A stretch of DNA of 64,000 nucleotides from Cardinalis cardinalis (GCA_014549065.1 JACDOX010000140.1:444770-508769), one strand, 5' to 3'. Positions 26,425 through 39,356 are shown, counted from the stretch's first letter. Notes: generated by a model from the letters alone, not told the origin. A program made the numbers and translations.

Positions 26425-26600
26425 CTGTCCAAGTTCAGTCTGTTTTTGATGGGGCTGTAACAACTGAGCGATTGCTCCCTGTCCTTATCTGACCCACAAG
26501 CTGTTCATTGTATTTCTCTCTTCCCTGCACAGGTGAGGAGGGAGTGATAAAGCAGCTTTGGTGGGCACCTGGAGACCAGTCAGGCTCCAACCACCTCTTT
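26425..26600 (+). mobile_element. 3' part of a different endogenous retrovirus LTR
   Basis: The plus strand holds text that I recall as the 3' end of a common bird LTR: GATTGCTCCCTGTCCTTATC, TGACCCACAAGC, CAGGTGAGGAGGGAGTGATA, AAGCAGCTTTGGTGGGCACC, then a decayed end near CTCCAACCACC where an intact copy would close with a CCACA-type terminus. The 5' part of the LTR is not visible. It differs from the LTR at 24458-25018 in both sequence and orientation. No coding part of a retrovirus is next to it. Edges are approximate and the family name is not certain. Confidence 0.65.
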
Positions 26601-28823
26601 GCTGTTTGGGAGGAGCTCTCAATAAAAAGTGTGCGTATTTATTAATTTTTTCTCATTTAAATATTTCCTTACATACTCCTTTTATAATGATACCTGAAAA
26701 TCACTATTATTTGTCAGCAGACCAAGTGATAACTACTATTGCTTTTAATACCAACAAGCATCTGAATTTACCAAATGTGTTTTTCTCTTCTTTCAGCAGG
26801 TGGTCTAGTCACAGCCTGCATGTGGCCTGTGGCCTATTTCTGAGCTATTTGCAAAGTAGGAAAGAACTAGTATTGATATGGGAACTATGTGATGCTCCTC
26901 AGAAAATATNAAATAAATAACTTACTTATGAAGATCAGTTTATGCATCTGTCTATTCTATGTCTGATTTTGTCCCAGTTCTCCCCATGTTTCTTGAACTT
27001 CCCAGTACTAAGATGAAACTGGTCTATTTAAATAAGCTAGTAGCACAGACTCTTTGGGAAAAAAAAGAGAAGGTTTTTTTTCTATGTATGCTTTCTACCT
27101 ATCCACATGAGATTAAATTAAATAATTTTTTCAATGAAAACATACCACTGTGTTTTACAAGTTACCAGCCTATAAATTTCATGTTCTGTTGCAATGNAGA
27201 AATTGTTTTCATAATATCAGTAAGAATAAGTATAGAATATACTTATATAATGTTCCATATATATAACATATATAGAAACAAATACAATCTTATGCTTTTT
27301 CCATGCTAAATGGTGTATACTTCTTGTTCAAATGTGATGGATTTTACTCCCAGCAATGCACTTTTGAGCAATTAGTACCAAATCTTTTGTGGTGGAGGGA
27401 AAATACAGTATTTCTTGACTACTCAACAGGCAGGCCATTTTTAATGAAATGAAAACATCTNATGTAAAGCTAAAAGCATTTGTTTTATTAATTAATAGGA
27501 ATGCTCTTTTCTCAAACTATCAGCTGCTCTTTTTGAGAAAGCAGTCTACTAAGTCATATTGGATTACATGCTTATATCCATTTTAATTACATTTGGAGGA
27601 AACATGATAACAGCAAGACNAAAAATAACATCTCTTGATTATATGAATTAGTCAGTGCTTGGCCACCTCCTCTAGAATACCTAACTTTTATTTGGCTTTG
27701 TTTGGAAAGATTCAGGGTCGTGTGATTTAATAAAGAATATCATTATTCTCTTTAATCCTGCCTAAATTTGTCATGTTTGGTATTAAGGAATGCACGAATT
27801 AATGTTCAAAGAGAAAGTGCTAAATAAATGAATAAAATAAATTTGGGAATAACCTGTGAGGGAAAAAAAAGGGGACAGAGAAATGAATGCTGATTGGTCA
27901 TATAAAATTTTTCATTCACCTTTTTAGTGACTCCAATTATTTTCCCTGTAAATTAATAGAAATTGTTTTTTTCAGTTGCCAAACTCTTCTCCCAGTATGC
28001 TGAAGCCTCTGCTTCCTTTCAAAAACAGTGAATCAAAGCAATTATATAGAAGGTGGTAATCCTAAAGCAGAGACAGAATCATCTGGAAAGGGAGTCTTGG
28101 GCTTCAGGTTTAGGTGGTGATGTCTAAATTGGTAGATTAAGGGTGCCATATCCCATTTTGGGTGTTGTTTCTATAATCTTAGTGTACATCCCAATTTCTC
28201 AGAACAATTACCACAATCACAGACCAAAATGTAAACCAGAGAGAGCCTGGATGACTGTGCAAAATTTATCTATGTTTCCAAAGAGATTGGGAAATGGAAA
28301 AAATATATTTTTTACTTTTGACTATTGTAGTATCTAATCTATATCTTAATCCATTTTTCCATGCTAGTTGTAATTAGTCAACAACTCTTCTATGAGCACA
28401 TCAGGTCCAGATTCAGACAGTTTCAGACAGATCTATTTTATTTCATAGACCTTACCTTTAGTGCTCCTGTGAAGAAATGGTATTTTGACTGCACCATATT
28501 TTTTATAGGTTCTGTTCTACATCTTTATAAAGATGAATTTCCAGATACTCTTGGAATGCCTAATTCAGCTGAAGAGGAACCATCCCACTGATTTGCTTCT
28601 TTTTCTCCTGCTGGAGATTTCCCATTAAAGGAATGGCAGATTTCTTTACTTTCCAAGCTACAAACCCAGAAATGATAACAAAGAAATTTTTGGTGTAGCT
28701 GTAATAAGAGATCTGTCTCACTAGGCAAACTAAAAATAGAAAAGTCTCTCAGACACACAATGGCAAAAACCAGATTTAATATTGGCACCTGTAGACAGTG
28801 GTCTGACTGCCTGCAACAGTGTT
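26601..28823. other. Intergenic or intronic DNA, no gene recognised
   Basis: AT-rich unique-looking sequence. Open frames at 26558-26920 and 26959-27309 are low in complexity and show no known motif. The first starts inside the LTR piece. A small TATA-rich stretch lies at about 27243-27275. From 27621 to 29186 no base is masked. Confidence 0.5.
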
Positions 28824-28825
28824 TA

Positions 28826-28873
<48 letters not shown>

Positions 28874-28897
28874 ATATATATACATACATACATATAC
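28824..28897. repeat. TA microsatellite with ATAC interruptions
   Basis: About 74 bases of alternating T and A, broken by single C or G to give TATACATA, ATGTATGTAT and ATACATACATACATATAC words. The tract can fold on itself and is a likely variable locus. The minus-strand frame at 28525-28899 reads through it (isoleucine/tyrosine/methionine repeats) and is not a gene. Confidence 0.95.
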
Positions 28898-29369
28898 AAT
28901 AAGAATGACTTCTAGTGTCGTTTATGTTGGTTTTTTGTTGTTGTTGTTTAAATTTTTGTTTTATTGCCAGTCACAGTTAGTTAGAAGCAGACTTCAGCCT
29001 ACTTAGGAAACAGTATCAGCAATGAACCTTTTTATTACTCCACCATTGCATGTCTAAAATTTGATGATGATGTCCCTAATAGTAGTTTGATCTACCTTGT
29101 CCAAATGCACAGAGGAGGTATGGAAGGACTTTGTTCAAGGACAGGTAGATTTCCATTTCAGCACCCATTCAGCCCTCTGTTTGCCANCAAGAACTATCCA
29201 AAATGACCTCAGGTAATTTTTGCTGTGTTTACGGTTTCTCTGCTAGGGACAATCATCCATGAAGAACCTGATTGAGATCACCTTTTCTTTCCTTAGGGAC
29301 TGCCAAACAGATGCCTGGTAGTAGTGAGTTCCAGTCACTGGTGGCCTAGGCCAGGTTTGAATGTAGAAA

Positions 29370-30463
29370 TTAGAAACAAAAGTACATCCAGAATCTTAAT
29401 TGCCCACCCAAATTATGATTTATCTCATTTTCATCCTTGTTGCAAAACCCACAAATTTTAACTTTTTTATTTCTGGATAAAGGGAAAGTAAGTGGTAGAT
29501 CCTAATTTGTTAATAACAAATCAGCTAGACTCAATCCTGGAAGTAGTGAAGAGGCAAAAACTGGGTAAGACCACAGCGTGTTTTTGGCTTTGACAACCAA
29601 CTGTCTGATTTCACAACCAGTTTCTTTCATTAACTTGGAAAGGCAGCAGGTTTTTGGAAGCTCTGGGTAGAAGTGTGCTTAATTGTGCATTTCACTCTTG
29701 AACGGACATGCTGCAATAGAAGGGGAGCTTGTTGAAATGCCAGAGTAAGTTTTTTGAATATTGCTCTCCGTGATTTGGCCTAGAAACCTACTGGCTATTG
29801 CACTAACTGGACCTCTATCAGGATGAACATTTGTTTCCTGTTTCATACCTGGAAAGATAATGTTTCTCAAAATGTCATGGTTTTTAAAGACCTCATTAGA
29901 CAATTCTGCAGTAGCATTGAAATTTTCTGTGAGGTAAAGTGGATGGTTACTTCCATCCATGGGGCTGTCTAGTAGTAAGACCTTGCATAATTTCTTTAAG
30001 ATTGTTAAGGGATTTTGAACAAAGCAATTCCTGTTTTGCTTATGCTATCTCTCATAATCCTAGCCTTATTGAATCACGAACATCTACTGCTGTTTTATGA
30101 CCTGTGTTTCTCTTTCATGCAAGCCCTGTATGCCCTTTAGTGCTGTACTGCAGCAGTGGCTGCTATTTCCCAGCTTCTGTCATTCCTATCCCATCCCCTT
30201 TCATATTCTGTACCTGATGTTCAAGTTCTTCTGTTTCATTGTCTAGGGTCATTACCTTGTTATATAAATGCACTGTTTGTTCCTGAGAGCAGGGTTACAC
30301 TTATGTAACTTCTGCCATTTAAAAGTTAGGTCTCTCAGCTGAGAGGGGTCTTCTGTGTTTCCTCTGTTCACAATTGAGAGAAATAGGCAAATCCAGAGGT
30401 GGATTTGTCCCATCTGTTTCAGGCGCTTAATTTAGGATGAGATGAATAATCTGCTGAATTCAT
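29370..30463 (-). pseudogene. Decayed protein-coding-like stretch, unidentified
   Basis: Read on the minus strand, this region keeps long readable blocks. An ATG at 30463 opens a 14-codon block (MNSADYSSHPKLSA). One base over, a second frame is open at 30426-30322 (contains TDGTNPPLDLPISLN and QRKHRRPLSAERPNF) and again at 30294-30166 (contains TVHLYNKVMTLDNETEELEH, with a heptad-like, acidic coiled-coil look). It then meets several stops. A third frame is open for 121 codons at 30044-29682 (contains FPGMKQETNVHPDRGPVSAI), then after one stop for 58 codons, and after another for 43 codons with a CGFC pair. Composition is rich in charged and polar residues, unlike most open frames here. I cannot name a parent. 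It may be a retrocopy of a nuclear coiled-coil protein or the remains of a retroelement gene. It is not functional as read. Confidence 0.4.
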
Positions 30464-32172
30464 TTTATCTTTCTACTGTGACTATAAATGGAGGTAGATG
30501 ATTATAGTAGGACAGATGCACAAATGTAACATAGTTGATGTTAGGTGAGATGAACTTGGATTCTAGACAAACCTAATTGTCCAAGTTCCCTCAATAGCAC
30601 AGAAAAAAATTAGCACAGCAAATTGGTACTTATTCCCCTCTATATTTGGATGGCATGAGTTGCTGTTGGAGTGCCTCTAGAAATTAGGGCAGAAGCCTAG
30701 CCTTAAATTCATTTCTGATAGCTAAAGAAGGAGACATGATGTCACTCAAACTGGGACACCACAGATATACTATTGTTATTGGTAGTAATGTTTTCATTCT
30801 CCTTTAAAAACAGACTTAAACATTCTGCTACTCTTTCATCAACTATGACAATTTTGAATCTAATTTTCCACTGCCTATGCGCTAAATCTAACCACAGAAA
30901 TTATACAGATGTATCCCAGAGTCTTTCCCATGCCACTGCAAATAAATACCATTTTTCTTTATCACTCCCATCTGAGTTCTATAGAAATTGTGCACATCCA
31001 GGAGGAAGTCACATAGAAAATCACATTTCTCTTTTTACCATCCACAAAGATAATGTTAATTTTGTCTTAATTCTCTTAATACCTTATATTTAGTAAGTTA
31101 AAAGATATTAAAAAAAAGAAGACAGAGAGAGAATTAATTAATAATAGAAAGCGAATGCACAATTCTCCAGGATAAAAATGAGCAACCCAAATACAAAGAA
31201 TGNGCTGTAAAGCAGAGTCTGGAACCTGAAAAGATCTGCTCTCAGTTAACCATGGTAAATTTGGCATATTGGGCCACTGGGTAATGACAAGTGTGATGAT
31301 TCTCTGAATGGAGATCAGTGAGTCTCATTGAGACTTCAGTTTTGTGAGATAACTGTCNGAACCAGTTTAGCATGAAAGTTTGACCTACTCAATAATTTAA
31401 AAAAATTGCAAGTTGGTCACTGAGAAATTGAACAGACATCTGTTATTCTCACAATGTGCCTTATTTAAACCCTTATTCCCAGCAAGATAGGAAACTATAT
31501 GTCACTGGTTGTTAACTCAGTTTANTCTGAGAAATCTTCTGCCCTGAAAATACTGCTAAGGTTAATTGGGACTATAGAGGNTCAATTTTTTGAAAACAAG
31601 ACACATATCACTTACATTATTCACTTAAAAAAATTCACATTCAAGTTTATTGCATTACAGGACCCCAGTTGCAGGATGTTAGTTCACTACTGGTCTTATG
31701 CTCTGCCTAACAGTTTTATCACATTAAAATATTATAGACATACCATGTATTTTGTTGTTTAATAATCNAAATGTGTGCAGTTTCAGTTTGCAGCCGGAAT
31801 CCATTATTTACTGAAATCAGCTGGAAGACATCTAGGGAACTGAATGAGAATAATATCCCAGAAACAAGTAGACTTTGTTGACGGATTATTCATGTTTCAA
31901 NTAACTAAACCAATTCAGACTTTGTTTGTCAGCTGTCAAATGAATTAATGGCAACCATTTTCCTTGGGTCAAAGTGAAGGCAAATGAAAATGGTCTTGCA
32001 GAAGCATAGGTAGCATCTCCTGGCATCCTGGTGCAGTATCCAAATGGTTTTATGGGTCTAGAGAGGTTTTCAAACTTGAATTAAATATTCACATACATTA
32101 GAAGTGTACTTGCTCAATGAGTAGCTGCAAATTTTATAGTTTTTTAAATGAATATATTAATCTTTCTAGGCC

Positions 32173-32228
32173 ATTCATCCTATTTGCTGGATGAATATAT
32201 AACTTTTTTCAAACATAAAAAAGTTATA
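32173..32228. repeat. Two back-to-back perfect hairpins
   Basis: The first is ATTCATCC (32173-32180), loop TATTTGCT, GGATGAAT (32189-32196). One base later comes the second: TATAACTTTTTT (32198-32209), loop CAAACAT, and its exact complement (32217-32228). The word ATGAATATAT at the junction also occurs at 32148-32157. Confidence 0.85.
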
Positions 32229-34749
32229 GTGGCAAGTTCTGACCTTAAATGACTTTCTCATAAGTGAGAATAGAGTAGTTTTTCATAGTCTTTGTGGTGG
32301 AACCAGGAGATGACTAAGGAGGGAGCTTTAACTTGGCAAACCATCTAAGCCAGGGCATGCCATTGATGGAGTTAATGAGTATTAATGGAGAACAGCATGG
32401 GTGCAGAAAGTTGGGCGTCAAGCCTAACATTTGTTTAGTAGAGACATCCCCACCATGGCAGGCAGCAAAACTGGGTAAACAGAGAGGGAAGGACTTCTGT
32501 GAGACTGAAATAAGAAGGGGAGAAATTCAAATGGAATGCATCAGTGAAATGGGAGTCAAAGGACCTTCATTTATTATCTATGTTCTTCTACTTAAAAATG
32601 TCATTCTTTGAAGGAAAGTTGGAATGCTTTTGTCCCATTTGCCTGCTATGATGAACTACGTGCCACAATGAAAGTATATTTTGTTCTTTAAGTAAAACTA
32701 TGAACTCTCTCTTGAATTATTTATTACTCTAATGAAAAGGATTAAACACTTAATTGAAGTTTATATATCTATTAAATCTGCATTTCTATGTTATTATTAA
32801 GTCTGTGTCTCTATAGGTGATGTAACATTTCATTTGTTCAACTGTGGGATTAGATTTTTTTTTGAAACAAGAGAACTCAAGGTTATTTACATGCCTTGGA
32901 CCTATCAGTGAGATTATGCATGGGGAAGTGATGATCACTGGAAACAGTGGCAAACCTTGGCCCAGGTGCCAAATAGAGTCCACTGGGACATTTTGTGCAA
33001 GTCTCAGACCTGTTTCAGGTCTACCTCCTTTGCCCTAATGAGCCTTGAGGTGCTCCTTACCCAGTGTCTGTGGGCTTGTGTTTCTCCCTGTGAGACGAGC
33101 CTCCTGCTCGCTGAGGACACACCTGCCTGTGGGATGGATGTTTGTGGGCGATAGGGGTGTGCTGCTGGCTGAGCACGTTGACTCTACCACCTTCCAAAGA
33201 GCACCTTAAGTCCTCTTATGGGTGAAGGGAAGTATTTCTGCTTTGCTTCTCTGTTTCTTCATTAAGAGAGTCCTTTGATAACTCAGCTGTTACTATTACC
33301 TGCCTCTCACATGGAAGCTGATGATCTCCAGAGTGAGAATGAGCACTGTTGCTGCAAGAGGCTCTTCTGAGGTCTCTTGTGTCTCTGTGTAAGAGTGCTA
33401 GAATTTTTCTTATGTTTTATGGGTTTTTTCAGTGCTTTGGGTCTTACACAATGGTAAATAGTTTCTTTTTCTTTACTTCTTCCCTTCTGCTCCGCACATT
33501 GCTGTGGGACATGCCACCTGAAAGTCATCTGTAGAAGCTAAACAGCTTCCTACATTGGAGTGCCACTCAAAATTCCTTCTCTTTTTTTTTCTGTTTTGGT
33601 TTGGAGAACAAATGGTAAACCAAAATCCTCTTTGCTAAGCCTCAGTATAACCTTTCTCCATTTTCCTGGTATTACTGGAAAACTGCAAAGCTGTCATACC
33701 TTTTAAATGATGCATCACAATGAAGTGCTAAACCAGAGNTGCAATTTACCCTGGCTTATAAATTTCTGACAGATGCCAAGAAGAGGCAGGGTGCCCCATT
33801 TGACTAAACTGGAAAATATTCCACGGAAGACAAGTCTACCTCACTGTTTTATTTATCATTTCCGTGAGCTTGTCCACCTCTTCAGTCAATATCATAAATA
33901 TCAAGAGCAAACAGAAAATGTCTGTGGCTTTATGCAGTTACACAGAAGACTGGCAGTGGATTCCCGTGCCTTTAAAGGGCTGTCCCAGTCTCAGTCAGGG
34001 CTGTAGTTCACTGCAGATGCTGGAAAAAAGAGACTGTGCTGTGNACATAGCACCAAGATTGCAGTCACTGAATTTCAGAAGCTGCCTCTGCTTAGCCCAA
34101 TGGNACATCTCAGCTGACCTTATCAAACTCATAGGCAGCTGATTAANACAGTTCACAGTGTACATTCTAAATACTAGACTCAAGAAATCTCTTCAGATTT
34201 TTGGTGTCACTTTAAGTTTTACCTGTAGGCAATTTTTCAGTGACTTCGCAAGATATAACACAGGAGAATCATAGCTCTAATTCTGTGCATCCCAGAAGGC
34301 TAGAACTGGTTTTGGAACTTAAAATTCACACACAAAAAAGTAGAACTTCTGATCACAGTCTGAAAAAAATTCTAGGGGAATCTCTTGGTGGGCAATAGAG
34401 CTCAGCAGCCATTTTGAGGCGGGACCTGTCAGTCTGTTTCAGACATCTGTATGACGAGATCATCTGCTTCCTAGAAATGTCTATTCATCCATTAGTGGAA
34501 AAAAACATGGAAAAGGATTATCTGTGTGGGTGCTGACTATCAAACTGACTCTGATAGTTTTGTCAATGTGACATTTCCAAGGTCTTGAAAAAAGTNTTTG
34601 ACAGAGAAAGAAGCTTAATGGAAGTCCATGATTAACACCTTAGAAAATGGACGATTTTTGTAGGACAATCTCCACTAATCACTACTTTAAAAAACCTAAT
34701 CATCAAACTTTATAATAAATTTAAATTGCATTGATGATTTCTATTCCAG

Positions 34750-34786
34750 AGTTTGCCTTGAGCTGCAAAGCAGAGGGATGCTCCAG
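34750..34786 (+). other. Micro-exon-like interval (candidate only)
   Basis: GATTTCTATTCCAG precedes and CAG|GTAAGG follows a 37-base interval. Two of the three frames are open across it, one of them continuous with the upstream intron text. The splice consensus is good at the donor and fair at the acceptor. No peptide or partner exon is recognised, so chance is the likeliest explanation. Confidence 0.12.
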
Positions 34787-36295
34787 GTAAGGATCAGTGT
34801 TTTTTGGCAGTTGTGTGTGGGCAGGGAATGTTTAAACAGCACCTGTCCATGCTAAACCTGATTCAGATCAATGCCACAAGAACATGATATTGTGCAATAT
34901 ATTACTAATGAAATGAATAATGAAAGAGATGTGCCAGCCCAGAGGAAAAAAACAGAAAAACTCTTTTTTTCCTTTCCTTTTTTTTTTTTTCATCTGCACC
35001 TGTATGTACAATTTTACTATTATGCTTCCAGAAATTNAGTACTGCTGCAGATTCAGAGGGCAGTGCTTCCATATTAAGACAGGTGGGTAAAGAACATTTA
35101 ATTTTTTATTATTACTGATGAAAAAAAAAAGATGAGTAAATGTTAAATTCCTTCATGTCTGTTTTAAAATTTATATTTAAAATAGCCACTCTGAAAGGGA
35201 TTAAAAGTGAACATCCTGGAGAGAAAACCTAGATTTTTAGGATTTTAGCAATTAGCACTGCCATCCTACTATCAAAATTCAGTATTTTCTACTGATTTGG
35301 CATATGATTCTTCAGCTGTGTAAGAAGTTGTGAGAATGAGATAATGGGGCTCCAGTAGTGTGNATAGGGTGCAACANAGCAAAAATNTTAGGGCANGAAA
35401 TTAGTCCAGACTTTATCCTGTCTCATGCTTATGNGGTAAGAATAATCTGGTAGAATAAGACAAGGATGATAATGGCTTTAAATGTGGCACATCCATTTTG
35501 TTGAAGATTGGTTAAGTTGCACAAGGAAGGGCACCATGTTGCCTTCAATGATTAGCTATGGGTCTGTTGTAGCTGTTAAAGCGAGTGTAATTCTTACACA
35601 GGCTGTGAAAGAAGCANAATGAACTTTCAAATGAATAATTGGTTCCCTTTCTAAACAAATATTTTTCCATTTTTTAGTAGCTAGAGAATGCTGCTGTTTC
35701 TGTTGACTCTGCTCTCTAGTAAGAAAACAGTCTTCCTTTCCAGACAATTGATATTTGNTTGAAGATGAAATCTGTTTGGAGATGTTTCCTGTTCTGGAAN
35801 TGCAGCCTGAGAGAGATGAGCTTACAAGTTGCTGTCACCCAGAAAACTGTGGTCTGACAGTTTCACTGGGGCACAAGTGCATCACTGCGTTATACCAGGA
35901 GTTTGTGCTGCCAGGACATGTGTACAGAGCTGAACACCATAAAGCAAGGTGAGGGAGAAGCAAGACCTGTGGAAAAGAAGAAAACAAGAAAACAAGAAAG
36001 GAGAAAAACATAGCTGATGGTCTGCTAAACCATNTTTATTCACTGAGTTTCTCTGTATTTGAACTGGTAAAAAGAACAATGTGTGACTGTCTCACTTGGT
36101 TTCTAGCAACTGCTTAATCCTATGGGACATTGTCCCTCAGTGGAGGCAAGTCTGTAAAAGAAAAGGGGAGAAAGTGAACANGGTACAAAGATTACAACAT
36201 CTGCGAAGCCTGAGGGCTGGCAAAATCATGCAGTGATGGAGGTAGAGCTTACCTTGTCAGTCTGAGGCAGACCAGGTTCACTCAGGCTTTCTTTC

Positions 36296-36393
36296 ACCAG
36301 ATATTTGACTTTATTTTCTTAAAACTACACAAAAGTAAGGGATTTTTAGCACTTCTGCTACCAAAACCTTGCCATGCAAACCCAATGAAAATA
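36296..36393. mobile_element. Possible fragment of a songbird interspersed repeat
   Basis: The text from TTTGACTTTATTTTCTTAAA to CTGCTACCAAAACCTTGCCA and TGCAAACCCAATGAAAAT resembles the end of an interspersed repeat that I recall from songbird genomes, possibly an LTR family. Only about 100 bases are covered, and the class, strand and edges are uncertain. Confidence 0.35.
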
Positions 36394-39356
36394 TAAANAT
36401 CCTTTGGAGCCATTATTCCCTGCTTTTTACACAAGCATTCAACTTTGGTCCTTATGTTTCTTTCCTTCACTTTCATTGTTCACATTGCAGAGGGAAATTT
36501 TTTTCCAAAAGGTCAGGGCACTTTGAATTCCACTCTTGACAAAAATACATTTAGGCTTTCCCAAGTTGCTTTGAGGTACTGATTTTATATGTTAATTGCA
36601 CAAGCAACTTCTGTTTCAGCATCTAACCAAGGAGATTGCTTAGCAGTGTATTTTTTATAGTGGACTCCTCTAGGACACTACTTCATCTNCATAGCCAGTT
36701 TCGTAGCATGTTACTGACACATGTTCTTTGAGCATGAATGAAGCCTCCTCTTGGAGTGTTCAAAGATCTTCCAGCACACGTTGCCTTCCCCAAGCTGGAC
36801 TGACTGCATTCATCACCCTGCAATTGTCTTTTGCCTGTAAGAGTACATATTGTACTCATTCACCTGCAGNCTTTGGGATGCCATTTGTTCTCTATGACCA
36901 GCAATTTCATAATCACTTCATATCGTTCTTCAAGTTTTAATTACTTTGGGGTAAGTTGTATNAGGTCATGATACTGGTTTATCCAAATATTCATTCAGGT
37001 CTCATGTCCCTATCCTTCCTGTGTTTTCATTTCTGTACCAGGTCAGTTATCCTACACATATGGTCAGAAGTTTCCTCTTCTTTATGCGTTTGTTAGGAAA
37101 GAATCAAACAGGATATGGAGTATTTTGATTTTTTCAGTGGCTGAAACCTGACTGTTTCTTCACATTTGTTTCAGCATCTGCTTTTTGTTTTTAAATGACC
37201 ATGCAACTGTTTTGGAATGAATATTAAATGTGTCAAACAGTAGAGCATTCATGACATGAGTTCTTGTATATATATATACACCTTTTGTGCCCTTGGCTCA
37301 TCCTCTGCCTTTGGACTGCAGAGGTTTTTTTCTCCTGCTACCTAGTATAATGCACTCCTTTTTGCTCCCTGCAGTGACATCACTGTTTTTAAAGCTGAGG
37401 AAACAACTTGAGGCTAGGAAAACCNTATGAGAGCNTAATAAAGATCACTGTGCACNTTGAACTACATACTGACTTTGTTATTGCTCCTGGTATGACAAAA
37501 TCAATAATGCTAACTGTAATGTAAGCCTCTGCTTTTCTTGAGAATGCTTGTAAACTGGCTGGCCTGGTTGTGTATGGCTCCTGGTGCGCACAAAGGGACA
37601 CTTCAGAGGTTTCCTGAGCCAGCCTTTGACATCTCCTCCTCTGAGCTTCAGGCTTCCTCCTGTGCCTTCCTCACTACACATTTTATGTGTGTTTTCATGT
37701 GCTGCATGCTCTGCAGGAACTGAGCCTATGGACATGTATTTTGGTCACTGAAATGCCCTAATGGACTGTTTTGAGTAGGGGAAATTATCATACTTGTAGC
37801 ATCAGTCCAATTCATGCAAACAGATTGTGGATGCTGTTCAGGACCCCAGCTGAAGAAAGACAGAGAAAATGTTTGCCTTTAAGAGGTTTTTAANGAGCTA
37901 GAATTTGTCAGAAACCAAAAACTCATTCATTGCTGAACACTATGACCAGTTCACCTAAGGGAAATTCCTGACAAAGAATGAGCTACACCTTCAGATTTTT
38001 TTGTGTGTGTGTATGGGAGGAAGGGAATGATTTTTTCCCTTGCTTTTTGTCTCAAACAGAAACAGAAGATGTGGGCAAAAAATGATTAGAGGTTTCTGTG
38101 TTGAACAGGTAATACAAAAAATAGTGTCTCTTCCAGTGTCTTTTAAAAAAANCTAAGAAAAAATGAACCAAGCACAGAATAGCAAATTTATAGAGCCAAG
38201 TGTGTTCNGTATTCAGGTTTATAACAACCATGGTATTAAGAGAGCTCAATTGGGAAGCAATGGCAAGANTCAGTGTAAAAAGATATAATTTTCCCTCAGC
38301 CTAGAGATGGTTCCCCCTTCTTTGCTGGTGAGGCACACGAGCTGTGTACAGGTGAGAGGTGGGGAGTGTGGCAGGCACCAGCTGTGGTGGGGCCACTGGC
38401 ATGGGAGGCAGTGGTGCTCATCCACAGGGTCATGGCCCGCTGTCAAGCTCACTTTGTCACCAGCAAAATCCTTCCTCACCTTCACTGCTGTTGCTCCATT
38501 AAACATTCATGAAAAAAACCCAACTTCCTACTGAGTATCCATTAGCCACCAATGCTGATGTTAATGAGCAAACTGTGAATGCACCAAAGAGCAAATTGAA
38601 ATGAGTCACAAAATACACTTAGGATGTGCTTCCTGCCAGTACTGGTGCGTCATTGGGAAAATGCTGGTTCCTTAACAACAGGCGTATAAAGAGCAGAAAT
38701 CCAGCTGATTGAAAAAAGGCATTATTTAAAGGAGTTCCATTAAAAGAGATTAACTGATTTATGAGCAAATGAATCATATCTGCACATTAGCTCTTTATTT
38801 GTCATGACAACTTGTTTTCTATTACATTAAAACACTTTTAAATTAAAACACAGCATTAAATTAAATTAAGGCCCGCTACAGAAAAAAAAAAGTATTTCAA
38901 AACAGACATAATTTAATTATAGTTAACCTGTGTAAATAAGAGTAAATAATTAATTTATGACAGTAAAAATGTGTTGTCCTACATACTTTGTTCAATTAAA
39001 GAAATATTAAGGCCTGCAAGTACAGTGCTTTCCTGTCTTTATTCATTCCTTTCAGCATTACACCTCTGAATATTTAATGCAAAACAGACTGCTGTGAAAA
39101 ACATATTGACATGCATCACTTGGCTGGATGGAAGGAAATTCTTTCTGGATTGCACAGGATGACAGCTGGTACTGATCACAATTTCAGGTGACAAGTCAAT
39201 CCTCAAAAAAAAAAAAGGCCTGAAAATAATTTAATCTGTGTTCATCCCAGCTTTTCTGCTGTTGCCCAGGCAAGGGAAGGAACATGTGCATTTGCAGTGA
39301 GGGGCTGGCCATGGCCCATGTCAGAGCAGTGTGGCCACAGCTCCGTGCCTGGGGAC
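36394..39356. other. Intergenic or intronic DNA, with one stretch resembling conserved noncoding DNA
   Basis: No gene is recognised. A GC-richer patch with overlapping frames on both strands lies at 38270-38534. From about 38540 to 39080 the sequence is AT-rich, free of masked bases and of recognisable repeats, and dense in TAAT/ATTA words, a look typical of conserved noncoding elements. A short TATA run lies at 37267-37278. Confidence 0.45.

Larger units (their letters stand above)
30464..36295. other. Intergenic or intronic DNA, no gene recognised
   Basis: Unique-looking AT-rich DNA. It includes two adjacent hairpins at 32173-32228, a GC-richer patch at about 32930-33180, a micro-exon-like interval at 34750-34786, a pyrimidine tract at about 34960-34992, and five masked bases within 72 bases at 35363-35434. 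Several frames of 60-106 codons are present, none with a recognisable domain. Confidence 0.5.

Noticed and set aside
24458..26600. The two LTR pieces as the ends of one provirus
   Set aside because: They differ in sequence, lie in opposite orientation, and have no retroviral coding remains between them.
28525..28899. 124-codon minus-strand frame
   Set aside because: Its start is a translation of the TA microsatellite, and the rest has no known motif.
32198..32228. Hairpin next to a T run as an intrinsic terminator
   Set aside because: The genome is a vertebrate one, where such terminators do not operate, and the stem is almost only A and T.
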